Source: Rhynchopus sp. YZ270_cl-10 (lineage: Eukaryota > Euglenozoa > Diplonemea > Diplonemida > Diplonemidae). Taken from it: 64,000 nt of DNA. The stretch is taken from the NCBI GenBank assembly GCA_964035575.1, contig OZ037834.1, positions 1,519,598-1,583,597 of the forward strand, read 5' to 3'. Numbering within the stretch: position 1 is the first letter of the stretch; each line of letters begins with the position of its first letter. Below the pieces are notes generated by a model, which had not been told where the DNA came from, did no database searches, and saw nothing but the letters and a program-made list of their open reading frames with translations. Both the position numbers and the translations under genes were made by a program. Below are positions 48,801 to 63,800 of the stretch, one piece after another.

Positions 48801-51800
48801 GCATCCGTTCTAACGCGTACGTTCTAACGCATCCGTTCTTACGCATCCGTTCTAACGCATCCGTTCTAAAGCATCCGTTCTCACGCATCCGTTCTAACGC
48901 ATCCGTTCTAACGCGTACGTTCTCACGCATCCGTTCCAACGCATCCGTTCTAACGCATCCGTTCTAACGCATACGTTCTCACGCATCCGTCCCAACGCAT
49001 CCGTTCTCACGCATCCGTTCTAACGCATCCGTTCTATCGCGTACGTTCTCACGCGTACGTTCTCACGCATCCGTCCCAACGCATCCGTTCTCACGCATCC
49101 GTTCTAACGCATCCGTTCTATCGCGTACGTTCTCACGCGTACGTTCTCACGCATCCGTTCTAACGCATCCGTTCTAACGCATCCGTTCTAACGCATCCGT
49201 TCTAACGCATCCGTTCTAACGCATCCGTTCCAACGCGTCCCTTCTCACGCATCCGTTCTAACGCATCCGTTCTAACGCGTCCGTTCTAACGCATCCGTTC
49301 TAACGCATCCGTTCTAACGCATCCGTTCTAACGCGTACGTTCTCACGCATCCGTTCCAACGCATCCGTTCTAACGCGTCCGTTCTAACGCATCCGTTCTA
49401 ACGCATCCGTTCTAACGCATCCGTTCTAACGCGTCCGTTCTAACGCATCCGTTCTAACGCATCCGTTCTAACGCATCCGTTCTCACGCGTACGTTCTAAC
49501 GCATCCGTTCTCACGCATCCGTTCTAACGCGTACGTTCTCACGCATCCGTTCTAACGCATCCGTTGTAACGCATCCGTTCCAACGCGTCCGTTCTAACGC
49601 ATCCGTTCTAACGCGTACGTTCTAACGCATCCGTTCTAACGCATCTGTTCTAACGCATCCGTTCTAACGCGTACGTTCTCACGCATCCGTTCTAACGCAT
49701 CCGTTCTTACGCATCCGTTCTAACGCATCCGTTCTAAAGCATCCGTTCTCACGCATCCGTTCTAACGCATCCGTTCTAACGCGTACGTTCTCACGCATCC
49801 GTTCCAACGCATCCGTTCTAACGCGTCCGTTCTAACGCATCCGTTCTAACGCATCCGTTCTAACGCGTATGTTCTAACGCATCCGTTCTAACGCGTACGT
49901 TCCAACGCATCCGTTCTAACGCATCCGTTCTAACGCATCCGTTCTAACGCAGCCGTTCTAACGCGTACGTTCTAACGCATCCGTTCCAACGCATCCGTTC
50001 TATCGCGTACGTTCTATCGCGTACGTTCTAACGCATCCGTTCTAACGCATCCGTTCTAAAGCATCCGTTCTAACGCATCCGTTCTAACGCATCCGTTCCA
50101 ACGCATCCGTTCTAACGCATCCGTTCTAACGCATCCGTTCTAACGCGTCCGTTGTAACGCATCCGTTCTAACGCATCCGTTCTAACGCATCCGTTCCAAC
50201 GCATCCGTTCTCACGCATCCGTTCTAACGCGTACGTTCTAACGCATCCGTTCTCACGCATCCGTTCTAACGCAGCCGTTCTAACGCGTACGTTCTAACGC
50301 ATCCGTTCTCACGCATCCGTTCTAACGCAGCCGTTCTAACGCGTACGTTCTAACGCATCCGTTCTAACGCATCCGTTCTAACGCAGCCGTTCCAACGCAT
50401 CCGTTCTAACGCGTCCGTTGTAACGCATCCGTTCTAACGCATCCGTTCTAACGCGTACGTTCTAACGCATCCGTTCCAACGCGTCCCTTCTCACGCATCC
50501 GTTCTAAAGCATCCGTTCTAACGCATCCGTTCTAACGCATCCGTTCTAACGCATCCGTTCTAACGCGTCCGTTGTAACGCATCCGTTCTAACGCATCCGT
50601 TCTAACGCGTACGTTCTAACGCATCCGTTCTCACGCATCCGTTCTAACGCATCCGTTCTAACGCAGCCGTTCTAACGCGTACGTTCTCACGCATCCGTTC
50701 TAACGCATCCGTTGTAACGCATCCGTTCTAACGCATCCGTTCTCACGCATCCGTTCTAACGCAGCCGTTCTAACGCGTACGTTCTAACGCATCCGTTCTA
50801 ACGCATCCGTTCTAACGCAGCCGTTCTAACGCGTACGTTCTCACGCATCCGTTCTAACGCATCCGTTGTAACGCATCCGTTCTAACGCATCCGTTCTCAC
50901 GCATCCGTTCTAACGCAGCCGTTCTAACGCGTACGTTCTAACGCATCCGTTCTCACGCATCCGTTCTAACGCAGCCGTTCTAACGCGTACGTTCTAACGC
51001 ATCCGTTCTAACGCATCCGTTCTAACGCAGCCGTTCCAACGCATCCGTTCTAACGCGTCCGTTGTAACGCATCCGTTCTAACGCATCCGTTCTAACGCGT
51101 ACGTTCTAACGCATCCGTTCCAACGCGTCCCTTCTCACGCATCCGTTCTAAAGCATCCGTTCTAACGCATCCGTTCTAACGCATCCGTTCTAACGCATCC
51201 GTTCTAACGCGTCCGTTGTAACGCATCCGTTCTAACGCATCCGTTCTAACGCGTACGTTCTAACGCATCCGTTCTCACGCATCCGTTCTAACGCATCCGT
51301 TCTAACGCATCCGTTCTAACGCGTACGTTCTAACGCATCCGTTCTAACGCATCCGTTCTAACGCAGCCGTTCTAACGCGTACGTTCTCACGCATCCGTTC
51401 TAACGCATCCGTTGTAACGCATCCGTTCTAACGCATCCGTTCTAACGCATCCGTTCTAACGCATCCGTTCTAACGCATCCGTTCCAACGCGTCCCTTCTC
51501 ACGCATCCGTTCTCACGCATCCGTTCTAACGCATCCGTTCTAACGCATCCGTTCTAACGCATCCGTTCTAACGCATCCGTTCTAACGCGTCCCTTCTCAC
51601 GCATCCGTTCAAACGCATCCGTTCTAACGCATCCGTTCTAACGCATCCGTTCTAACGCATCCGTTCTAACGCATCCGTTCTAACGCATCCGTTCTAACGC
51701 ATCCGTTCCAACTCGTCCCTTCTCACGCATCCGTTCTCACGCATCCGTTCTAACGCATCCGTTCTAACGCATCCGTTCTAACGCGTCCCTTCTCACGCAT

Positions 51801-54800
51801 CCGTTCTCACGCATCCGTTCTAACGCATCCGTTCTAACGCATCCGTTCTAACGCATCCGTTCCAACGCGTCCCTTCTCACGCATCCGTTCTAACGCATCC
51901 GTTCTAACGCGTACGTTCTCACGCATCCGTTCCAACGCATCCGTTCTAACGCGTCCGTTCTAACGCATACGTTCTAACGCATCCGTTCTCACGCATCCGT
52001 TCTAACGCATCCGTTCTAACGCGTACGTTCTCACGCATCCGTTCCAACGCATCCGTTCTAACGCATACGTTCTAACGCATCCGTTCTCACGCATCCGTTC
52101 TAACGCGTACGTTCTCACGCATCCGTTCTAACGCATCCGTTCTAACGCATCCGTTCTAACGCATCCGTTCTAACGCATCCGTTCTATCGCGTACGTTCTA
52201 ACGCATCCGTTCTAACGCATCCGTTCTAACGCGTACGTTCTCACGCATCCGTTCTAACGCATCCGTTCTAACGCATACGTTCCAACGCGTCCCTTCTCAC
52301 GCATCCGTTCTCACGCATCCGTTCTAACGCATCCGTTCTAACGCATCCGTTCTAACGCATCCGTTCCAACGCGTCCCTTCTCACGCATCCGTTCTAACGC
52401 ATCCGTTCTAACGCGTACGTTCTCACGCATCCGTTCCAACGCATCCGTTCTAACGCGTCCGTTCTAACGCATCCGTTCTAACGCATCCGTTCTAACGCAT
52501 CCGTTCTCACGCATCAGTTCTCACGCGTACGTTCTAACGCATCCGTTCTCACGCATCCGTTCTAACGCGTACGTTCTCACGCATCCGTTCTAACGCATCC
52601 GTTGTAACGCATCCGTTCCAACGCGTCCGTTCTAACGCATCCGTTCTAACGCGTACGTTCTAACGCATCCGTTCTAACGCATCTGTTCTAACGCATCCGT
52701 TCTAACGCATCCGTTCTAACGCGTCCGTTGTAACGCATCCGTTCTAACGCATCCGTTCTAACGCATCCGTTCTAACGCATCCGTTCTAAAGCATCCGTTC
52801 TCACGCATCCGTTCCAACGCGTACGTTCTCACGCATCCGTTCTAACGCATCCGTTCCAACGCGTCCCTTCTCACGCATCCGTTCTAAAGCATCCGTTCTA
52901 ACGCATCCGTTCTAACGCATCCGTTCTAACGCATCCGTTCTATCGCGTACGTTCTAACGAGTACGTTCTCACGCATCCGTTCTAACGCATCCGTTCTAAC
53001 GCATCCGTTCCAACGCATCCGTTCTAACGCATCCGTTCTAACGCATCCGTTCTAACGCGTATGTTCTCACGCATCCGTTCTAACGCATCCGTTCCAACGC
53101 ATCCGTTCTAACGCATCCGTTCTAACGCATCCGTTCTAACGCATCCGTTCTAACGCATCCGTTCCAACGCATCCGTTCTAACGCATCCGTTCTAACGCAT
53201 CCGTTCTAACGCATCCGTTCTAACGCATCCGTTCTAACGCATCCGTTCTCACGCATCCGTTCTAACGCATCCGTTCCAACGCATCCGTTCTAACGCATCC
53301 GTTCTAACGCATCCGTTCTAACGCATACGTTCTAACGCATCCGTTCCAACGCATCCGTTCCAACGCATCCGTTCTAACGCATCCGTTCTAACGCATCCGT
53401 TCTCACGCATCCGTTCCAACGCGTCCCTTCTCACGCATCCGTTCTAAAGCATCCGTTCTAACGCATCCGTTCTAACGCATCCGTTCTAACGCATCCGTTC
53501 CAACGCATCCGTTCTAACGCATCCGTTCTAACGCATCCGTTCTAACGCGTCCGTTGTAACGCATCCGTTCTAACGCATCCGTTCTAACGCATCCGTTCCA
53601 ACGCATCCGTTCTCACGCATCCGTTCTAACGCGTACGTTCTAACGCATCCGTTCTCACGCATCCGTTCTAACGCAGCCGTTCTAACGCGTACGTTCTAAC
53701 GCATCCGTTCTCACGCATCCGTTCTAACGCAGCCGTTCTAACGCGTACGTTCTAACGCATCCGTTCTAACGCATCCGTTCTAACGCAGCCGTTCCAACGC
53801 ATCCGTTCTAACGCATCCGTTCTAACGCGTCCGTTGTAACGCATCCGTTCTAACGCATCCGTTCTAACGCGTACGTTCTAACGCATCCGTTCCAACGCGT
53901 CCCTTCTCACGCATCCGTTCTAAAGCATCCGTTCTAACGCATCCGTTCTAACGCATCCGTTCTAACGCATCCGTTCTAACGCGTCCGTTGTAACGCATCC
54001 GTTCTAACGCATCCGTTCTAACGCGTACGTTCTAACGCATCCGTTCTCACGCATCCGTTCTAACGCATCCGTTCTAACGCATCCGTTCTAACGCGTACGT
54101 TCTAACGCATCCGTTCTAACGCATCCGTTCTAACGCAGCCGTTCTAACGCGTACGTTCTCACGCATCCGTTCTAACGCATCCGTTGTAACGCATCCGTTC
54201 TAACGCATCCGTTCTAACGCATCCGTTCCAACGCGTCCCTTCTCACGCATCCGTTCTCACGCATCCGTTCTAACGCATCCGTTCTAACGCATCCGTTCTA
54301 ACGCATCCGTTCTAACGCATCCGTTCTAACGCGTCCCTTCTCACGCATCCGTTCTAACGCATCCGTTCTAACGCGTACGTTCTCACGCATCCGTTCTAAC
54401 GCATCCGTTCTAACGCGTCCCTTCTCACGCATCCGTTCTCACGCATCCGTTCTAACGCATCCGTTCTAACGCATCCGTTCTAACGCATCCGTTCTAACGC
54501 ATCCGTTCTAACGCATCCGTTCCAACGCGTCCCTTCTCACGCATCCGTTCTCACGCATCCGTTCTAACGCATCCGTTCTAACGCATCCGTTCTAACGCGT
54601 CCCTTCTCACGCATCCGTTCTCACGCATCCGTTCTAACGCATCCGTTCTAACGCATCCGTTCTAACGCATCCGTTCTAACGCATCCGTTCCAACGCGTCC
54701 CTTCTCACGCATCCGTTCTAACGCATCCGTTCTAACGCGTACGTTCTCACGCATCCGTTCCAACGCATCCGTTCTAACGCGTCCGTTCTAACGCATACGT

Positions 54801-57800
54801 TCTAACGCATCCGTTCTCACGCATCCGTTCTAACGCATCCGTTCTAACGCGTACGTTCTCACGCATCCGTTCCAACGCATCCGTTCTAACGCATCCGTTC
54901 TAACGCATACGTTCTCACGCATCCGTCCCAACGCATCCGTTCTCACGCATCCGTTCTAACGCATCCGTTCTATCGCGTACGTTCTCACGCGTACGTTCTC
55001 ACGCATCCGTCCCAACGCATCCGTTCTCACGCATCCGTTCTAACGCATCCGTTCTATCGCGTACGTTCTCACGCGTACGTTCTCACGCATCCGTTCTAAC
55101 GCATCCGTTCTAACGCATCCGTTCTAACGCATCCGTTCTAACGCATCCGTTCTAACGCATCCGTTCCAACGCGTCCCTTCTCACGCATCCGTTCTAACGC
55201 ATCCGTTCTAACGCGTCCGTTCTAACGCATCCGTTCTAACGCATCCGTTCTAACGCATCCGTTCTAACGCGTCCGTTCTAACGCATCCGTTCTAACGCAT
55301 CCGTTCTAACGCATCAGTTCTCACGCATCCGTTCTAACGCATCCGTTCTCACGCATCCGTTCTAACGCATCCGTTGTAACGCATCCGTTCCAACGCGTCC
55401 GTTCTAACGCATCCGTTCTAACGCGTACGTTCTAACGCATCCGTTCTAACGCATCTGTTCTAACGCGTACGTTCTAACGCATCCGTTCTAACGCATCCGT
55501 TCTAACGCGTACGTTCTAACGCATCCGTTCTAACGAGTACGTTCTCACGCATCCGTTCTAACGCATCCGTTCTTACGCATCCGTTCTAACGCATCCGTTC
55601 TAAAGCATCCGTTCTCACGCATCCGTTCCAACGCGTACGTTCTCACGCATCCGTTCTAACGCATCCGTTCCAACGCGTCCCTTCTCACGCATCCGTTCTA
55701 AAGCATCCGTTCTAACGCATCCGTTCTAACGCATCCGTTCTAACGCATCCGTTCTAACGCATCCGTTCTCACGCATCCGTTCTAACGCATCCGTTCTAAC
55801 GCATCCGTTCTAACGCATCCGTTCTAACGCATCCGTTCTAACGCATCCGTTCTAACGCATCCGTTCCAACGCGTCCCTTCTCACGCATCCGTTCTAACGC
55901 ATCCGTTCTAACGCGTACGTTCTCACGCATCCGTTCCAACGCATCCGTTCTAACGCGTCCGTTCTAACGCATCCGTTCTAACGCATCCGTTCTAACGCAT
56001 CCGTTCTAACGCGTCCGTTCTAACGCATCCGTTCTAACGCATCCGTTCTAACGCATACGTTCTCACGCGTACGTTCTAACGCATCCGTTCTCACGCATCC
56101 GTTCTAACGCGTACGTTCTCACGCATCCGTTCTAACGCATCCGTTGTAACGCATCCGTTCCAACGCGTCCGTTCTAACGCATCCGTTCTAACGCGTACGT
56201 TCTAACGCATCCGTTCTAACGCATCTGTTCTAACGCATCCGTTCTAACGCGTACGTTCTCACGCATCCGTTCTAACGCATCCGTTCTTACGCATCCGTTC
56301 TAACGCATCCGTTCTAAAGCATCCGTTCTCACGCATCCGTTCCAACGCGTACGTTCTCACGCATCCGTTCTAACGCATCCGTTCTAACGCGTACGTTCTC
56401 ACGCATCCGTTCCAACGCATCCGTTCTAACGCGTCCGTTCTAACGCATCCGTTCTAACGCATCCGTTCTAACGCGTATGTTCTAACGCATCCGTTCTAAC
56501 GCGTACGTTCCAACGCATCCGTTCTAACGCATCCGTTCTAACGCATCCGTTCTAACGCATCCGTTCTAACGCGTCCGTTGTAACGCATCCGTTCTAACGC
56601 ATCCGTTCTAACGCATCCGTTCCAACGCATCCGTTCTCACGCATCCGTTCTAACGCGTACGTTCTAACGCATCCGTTCCAACGCATCCGTTCTATCGCGT
56701 ACGTTCTATCGCGTACGTTCTAACGCATCCGTTCTAACGCATCCGTTCTAAAGCATCCGTTCTAACGCATCCGTTCTAACGCATCCGTTCCAACGCATCC
56801 GTTCTAACGCATCCGTTCTAACGCATCCGTTCTAACGCGTCCGTTGTAACGCATCCGTTCTAACGCATCCGTTCTAACGCATCCGTTCCAACGCATCCGT
56901 TCTCACGCATCCGTTCTAACGCGTACGTTCTAACGCATCCGTTCTCACGCATCCGTTCTAACGCAGCCGTTCTAACGCGTACGTTCTAACGCATCCGTTC
57001 TCACGCATCCGTTCTAACGCAGCCGTTCTAACGCGTACGTTCTAACGCATCCGTTCTAACGCATCCGTTCTAACGCAGCCGTTCCAACGCATCCGTTCTA
57101 ACGCATCCGTTCTAACGCGTCCGTTGTAACGCATCAGTTCCAACGCATCCGTTCTATCGCGTACGTTCTATCGCGTACGTTCTAACGCATCCGTTCTAAC
57201 GCATCCGTTCTAAAGCATCCGTTCTAACGCATCCGTTCTAACGCATCCGTTCCAACGCGTCCCTTCTCACGCATCCGTTCTAAAGCATACGTTCTAACGC
57301 ATCCGTTCCAACGCATCCGTTCCAACGCATCCGTTCTCACGCATCCGTTCTCACGCATCCGTTCTAACGCATCCGTTCTCACGCATCCGTTCTAACGCAT
57401 CCGTTCTAACGCATCCGTTCTAACGCATCCGTTCTATCGCGTACGTTCTAACGCGTCCGTTCTAACGCATCCGTTCTATCGCGTACGTTCTAACGCATCC
57501 GTTCTAACGCATCCGTTCTAACGCGTACGTTCTAACGCAGCCGTTCTAACGCATCCGTTCTAAAGCATCCGTTCTAACGCATCCGTTCTATCGCGTACGT
57601 TCTAACGCATCCGTTCTAACGCGTACGTTCTCAAGCATCCGTTCTAACGCATCCGTTCTAACGCATCCGTTCCAACGCGTCCCTTCTCACGCATCCGTTC
57701 TCACGCATCCGTTCTAACGCATCCGTTCTAACGCATCCGTTCTAACGCATCCGTTCTAACGCATCCGTTCCAACGCGTCCCTTCTCACGCATCCGTTCTA

Positions 57801-57880
57801 ACGCATCCGTTCTAACGCGTACGTTCTCACGCATCCGTTCCAACGCATCCGTTCTAACGCGTCCGTTCTAATGCATCCGT
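42840..57880. repeat. Higher-order block 2 of the satellite (second copy)
   Basis: Partner of 22300-37400. Private rare units, such as TTCAAACGC (51611) and CCAACTCGT (51711), occur only in this block pair among the positions I inspected, which marks the two as sister copies and not as chance similarity. Confidence 0.8.
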
Positions 57881-60800
57881 TCTAACGCATACGTTCTAAC
57901 GCATCCGTTCTCACGCATCCGTTCTAACGCGTACGTTCTCACGCATCCGTTCTAACGCATCCGTTGTAACGCATCCGTTCCAACGCGTCCGTTCTAACGC
58001 ATCCGTTCTAACGCGTACGTTCTAACGCATCCGTTCTAACGCATCCGTTCTAACGCGTACGTTCTCACGCATCCGTTCTAACGCATCCGTTCTAACGCAT
58101 CCGTTCCAACGCGTCCCTTCTCACGCATCCGTTCTCACGCATCCGTTCTAACGCATCCGTTCTAACGCATCCGTTCTAACGCATCCGTTCCAACGCGTCC
58201 CTTCTCACGCATCCGTTCTAACGCATCCGTTCTAACGCGTACGTTCTCACGCATCCGTTCCAACGCATCCGTTCTAACGCGTCCGTTCTAACGCATCCGT
58301 TCTAACGCATCCGTTCTAACGCATCCGTTCTAACGCGTCCGTTCTAACGCATCCGTTCTAACGCATCCGTTCTAACGCATCAGTTCTCACGCATCCGTTC
58401 TAACGCATCCGTTCTCACGCATCCGTTCTAACGCATCCGTTCTAACGCGTCCGTTCTAACGCATCCGTTCTAACGCATCCGTTCTAACGCATCCGTTCCA
58501 ACGCGTCCGTTCTAACGCATCCGTTCTAACGCGTACGTTCTAACGCATCCGTTCTAACGCATCTGTTCTAACGCGTACGTTCTAACGCATCCGTTCTAAC
58601 GCATCCGTTCTAACGCGTACGTTCTAACGCATCCGTTCTAACGAGTACGTTCTCACGCATCCGTTCTAACGCATCCGTTCTTACGCATCCGTTCTAACGC
58701 ATCCGTTCTAAAGCATCCGTTCTCACGCATCCGTTCCAACGCGTACGTTCTCACGCATCCGTTCTAACGCATCCGTTCCAACGCGTCCCTTCTCACGCAT
58801 CCGTTCTAAAGCATCCGTTCTAACGCATCCGTTCTAACGCATCCGTTCTAACGCATCCGTTCTAACGCATCCGTTCTCACGCATCCGTTCTAACGCGTAC
58901 GTTCTAACGCATCCGTTCTCACGCATCCGTTCTAACGCATCCGTTCTAACGCATCCGTTCTAACGCATCCGTTCTAACGCATCCGTTCTAACGCATCCGT
59001 TCTAACGCATCCGTTCCAACGCGTCCCTTCTCACGCATCCGTTCTAACGCATCCGTTCTAACGCGTACGTTCTCACGCATCCGTTCCAACGCATCCGTTC
59101 TAACGCGTCCGTTCTAACGCATCCGTTCTAACGCATCCGTTCTAACGCATCCGTTCTAACGCGTCCGTTCTAACGCATCCGTTCTAACGCATCCGTTCTA
59201 ACGCATCCGTTCTCACGCGTACGTTCTAACGCATCCGTTCTCACGCATCCGTTCTAACGCGTACGTTCTCACGCATCCGTTCTAACGCATCCGTTGTAAC
59301 GCATCCGTTCCAACGCGTCCGTTCTAACGCATCCGTTCTAACGCGTACGTTCTAACGCATCCGTTCTAACGCATCTGTTCTAACGCATCCGTTCTAACGC
59401 GTACGTTCTCACGCATCCGTTCTAACGCATCCGTTCTTACGCATCCGTTCTAACGCATCCGTTCTAAAGCATCCGTTCTCACGCATCCGTTCCAACGCGT
59501 ACGTTCTCACGCATCCGTTCTAACGCATCCGTTCTAACGCGTACGTTCTCACGCATCCGTTCCAACGCATCCGTTCTAACGCGTCCGTTCTAACGCATCC
59601 GTTCTAACGCATCCGTTCTAACGCGTATGTTCTAACGCATCCGTTCTAACGCGTACGTTCCAACGCATCCGTTCTAACGCATCCGTTCTAACGCATCCGT
59701 TCTAACGCAGCCGTTCTAACGCGTACGTTCTAACGCATCCGTTCCAACGCATCCGTTCTATCGCGTACGTTCTATCGCGTACGTTCTAACGCATCCGTTC
59801 TAACGCATCCGTTCTAAAGCATCCGTTCTAACGCATCCGTTCTAACGCATCCGTTCCAACGCATCCGTTCTAACGCATCCGTTCTAACGCATCCGTTCTA
59901 ACGCATCCGTTCTAACGCATCCGTTCCAACGCATCCGTTCTCACGCATCCGTTCTAACGCGTACGTTCTAACGCATCCGTTCTCACGCATCCGTTCTAAC
60001 GCAGCCGTTCTAACGCGTACGTTCTAACGCATCCGTTCTCACGCATCCGTTCTAACGCAGCCGTTCTAACGCGTACGTTCTAACGCATCCGTTCTAACGC
60101 ATCCGTTCTAACGCAGCCGTTCCAACGCATCCGTTCTAACGCATCCGTTCTAACGCGTCCGTTGTAACGCATCCGTTCTAACGCATCCGTTCTAACGCGT
60201 ACGTTCTAACGCATCCGTTCCAACGCGTCCCTTCTCACGCATCCGTTCTAAAGCATCCGTTCTAACGCATCCGTTCTAACGCATCCGTTCTAACGCATCC
60301 GTTCTAACGCGTCCGTTGTAACGCATCCGTTCTAACGCATCCGTTCTAACGCGTACGTTCTAACGCATCCGTTCTCACGCATCCGTTCTAACGCATCCGT
60401 TCTAACGCATCCGTTCTAACGCGTACGTTCTAACGCATCCGTTCTAACGCATCCGTTCTAACGCAGCCGTTCTAACGCGTACGTTCTCACGCATCCGTTC
60501 TAACGCATCCGTTGTAACGCATCCGTTCTAACGCATCCGTTCTAACGCATCCGTTCTAACGCATCCGTTCTAACGCATCCGTTCCAACGCGTCCCTTCTC
60601 ACGCATCCGTTCTCACGCATCCGTTCTAACGCATCCGTTCTAACGCATCCGTTCTAACGCATCCGTTCTAACGCATCCGTTCTAACGCGTCCCTTCTCAC
60701 GCATCCGTTCTAACGCATCCGTTCTAACGCGTACGTTCTCACGCATCCGTTCTAACGCATCCGTTCTAACGCGTCCCTTCTCACGCATCCGTTCTCACGC

Positions 60801-63800
60801 ATCCGTTCTAACGCATCCGTTCTAACGCATCCGTTCTAACGCATCCGTTCTAACGCATCCGTTCTAACGCATCCGTTCTAACGCATCCGTTCCAACGCGT
60901 CCCTTCTCACGCATCCGTTCTCACGCATCCGTTCTAACGCATCCGTTCTAACGCATCCGTTCTAACGCGTCCCTTCTCACGCATCCGTTCTCACGCATCC
61001 GTTCTAACGCATCCGTTCTAACGCATCCGTTCTAACGCATCCGTTCTAACGCATCCGTTCCAACGCGTCCCTTCTCACGCATCCGTTCTAACGCATCCGT
61101 TCTAACGCGTACGTTCTCACGCATCCGTTCCAACGCATCCGTTCTAACGCGTCCGTTCTAACGCATACGTTCTAACGCATCCGTTCTCACGCATCCGTTC
61201 TAACGCATCCGTTCTAACGCATCCGTTCTAACGCATACGTTCTAACGCATCCGTTCTCACGCATCCGTTCTAACGCGTACGTTCTCACGCATCCGTTCTA
61301 ACGCATCCGTTGTAACGCATCCGTTCCAACGCGTCCGTTCTAACGCATCCGTTCTAACGCATCCGTTCTAACGCATACGTTCTAACGCATCCGTTCTCAC
61401 GCATCCGTTCTAACGCATCCTTTCTAACGCATCCGTTCTAACGCGTACGTTCTCACGCATCCGTTCTAACGCATCCGTTCTAACGCATACGTTCCAACGC
61501 GTCCCTTCTCACGCATCCGTTCTCACGCATCCGTTCTAACGCATCCGTTCTAACGCATCCGTTCTAACGCATCCGTTCCAACGCGTCCCTTCTCACGCAT
61601 CCGTTCTAACGCATCCGTTCTAACGCGTACGTTCTCACGCATCCGTTCTATCGCGTACGTTCTCACGCATCCGTTCCAACGCATCCGTTCTAACGCATCC
61701 GTTCTAACGCGTCCGTTCTAACGCATCCGTTCTATCGCGTACGTTCTAACGCATCCGTTCTAACGCATCCGTTCCAACGCATCCGTTCTAACGCGTCCGT
61801 TCCAACGCATCCGTTCTAACGCATCCGTTCTCACGCATCCGTTCTCACGCATCCGTTCTAACGCATCCGTTCTAACGCGTACGTTCTAACGCATCCGTTC
61901 TCACGCATCCGTTCTAACGCATCCGTTCTAACGCATCCGTTCTAACGCAGCCGTTCTATCGCGTACGTTCTAACGCATCCGTTCTAACGCATCCGTTCTA
62001 ACGCGTACGTTCTAACGCAGCCGTTCTAACGCATCCGTTCTAAAGCATCCGTTCTAACGCATCCGTTCTATCGCGTACGTTCTAACGCATCCGTTCTAAC
62101 GCGTACGTTCTCAAGCATCCGTTCTAACGCATCCGTTCTAACGCATCCGTTCCAACGCGTCCCTTCTCACGCATCCGTTCTCACGCATCCGTTCTAACGC
62201 ATCCGTTCTAACGCATCCGTTCTAACGCATCCGTTCTAACGCATCCGTTCCAACGCGTCCCTTCTCACGCATCCGTTCTAACGCATCCGTTCTAACGCGT
62301 ACGTTCTCACGCATCCGTTCCAACGCATCCGTTCTAACGCGTCCGTTCTAACGCATACGTTCTAACGCATCCGTTCTCACGCATCCGTTCTAACGCATCC
62401 GTTCTAACGCATCCGTTCTAACGCATACGTTCTAACGCATCCGTTCTCACGCATCCGTTCTAACGCGTACGTTCTCACGCATCCGTTCTAACGCATCCGT
62501 TGTAACGCATCCGTTCCAACGCGTCCGTTCTAACGCATCCGTTCTAACGCATCCGTTCTAACGCATCCGTTCTAACGCATCCGTTCTATCGCGTACGTTC
62601 TAACGCATCCGTTCTAACGCATCCGTTCTAACGCGTACGTTCTCACGCATCCGTTCTAACGCATCCGTTCTAACGCATACGTTCCAACGCGTCCCTTCTC
62701 ACGCATCCGTTCTCACGCATCCGTTCTAACGCATCCGTTCTAACGCATCCGTTCTAACGCATCCGTTCCAACGCGTCCCTTCTCACGCATCCGTTCTAAC
62801 GCATCCGTTCTAACGCGTACGTTCTCACGCATCCGTTCCAACGCATCCGTTCTAACGCGTCCGTTCTAACGCATCCGTTCTAACGCATCCGTTCTAACGC
62901 ATCCGTTCTAACGCGTCCGTTCTAACGCATCCGTTCTAACGCATCCGTTCTAACGCATCAGTTCTAACGCATCCGTTCTCACGCATCCGTTCCAACGCAT
63001 CCGTTCTAACGCGTACGTTCTCACGCATCCGTTCCAACGCATCCGTTCTAACGCGTCCGTTCTAACGCATCCGTTCTAACGCATCCGTTCTAACGCATCC
63101 GTTCTCACGCATCCGTTCTAACGCGTACGTTCTCACGCATCCGTTCTAACGCATCCGTTGTAACGCATCCGTTCCAACGCGTCCGTTCTAACGCATCCGT
63201 TCTAACGCGTACGTTCTAACGCATCCGTTCTAACGCATCTGTTCTAACGCATCCGTTCTAACGAGTACGTTCTCACGCATCCGTTCTAACGCATCCGTTC
63301 TTACGCATCCGTTCTAACGCATCCGTTCTAAAGCATCCGTTCTCACGCATCCGTTCCAACGCGTACGTTCTCACGCATCCGTTCTAACGCATCCGTTCCA
63401 ACGCGTCCCTTCTCACGCATCCGTTCTAAAGCATCCGTTCTAACGCATCCGTTCTAACGCATCCGTTCTAACGCATCCGTTCTATCGCGTACGTTCTAAC
63501 GAGTACGTTCTCACGCATCCGTTCTAACGCGTATGTTCTCACGCATCCGTTCTAACGCATCCGTTCCAACGCATCCGTTCTAACGCATCCGTTCTAACGC
63601 ATCCGTTCTAACGCATCCGTTCTAACGCATCCGTTCTAACGCATCCGTTCTAACGCATCCGTTCTAACGCATCCGTTCTCACGCATCCGTTCTAACGCAT
63701 CCGTTCCAACGCATCCGTTCTAACGCATCCGTTCTAACGCATCCGTTCTAACGCATACGTTCTAACGCATCCGTTCCAACGCATCCGTTCTAACGCATCC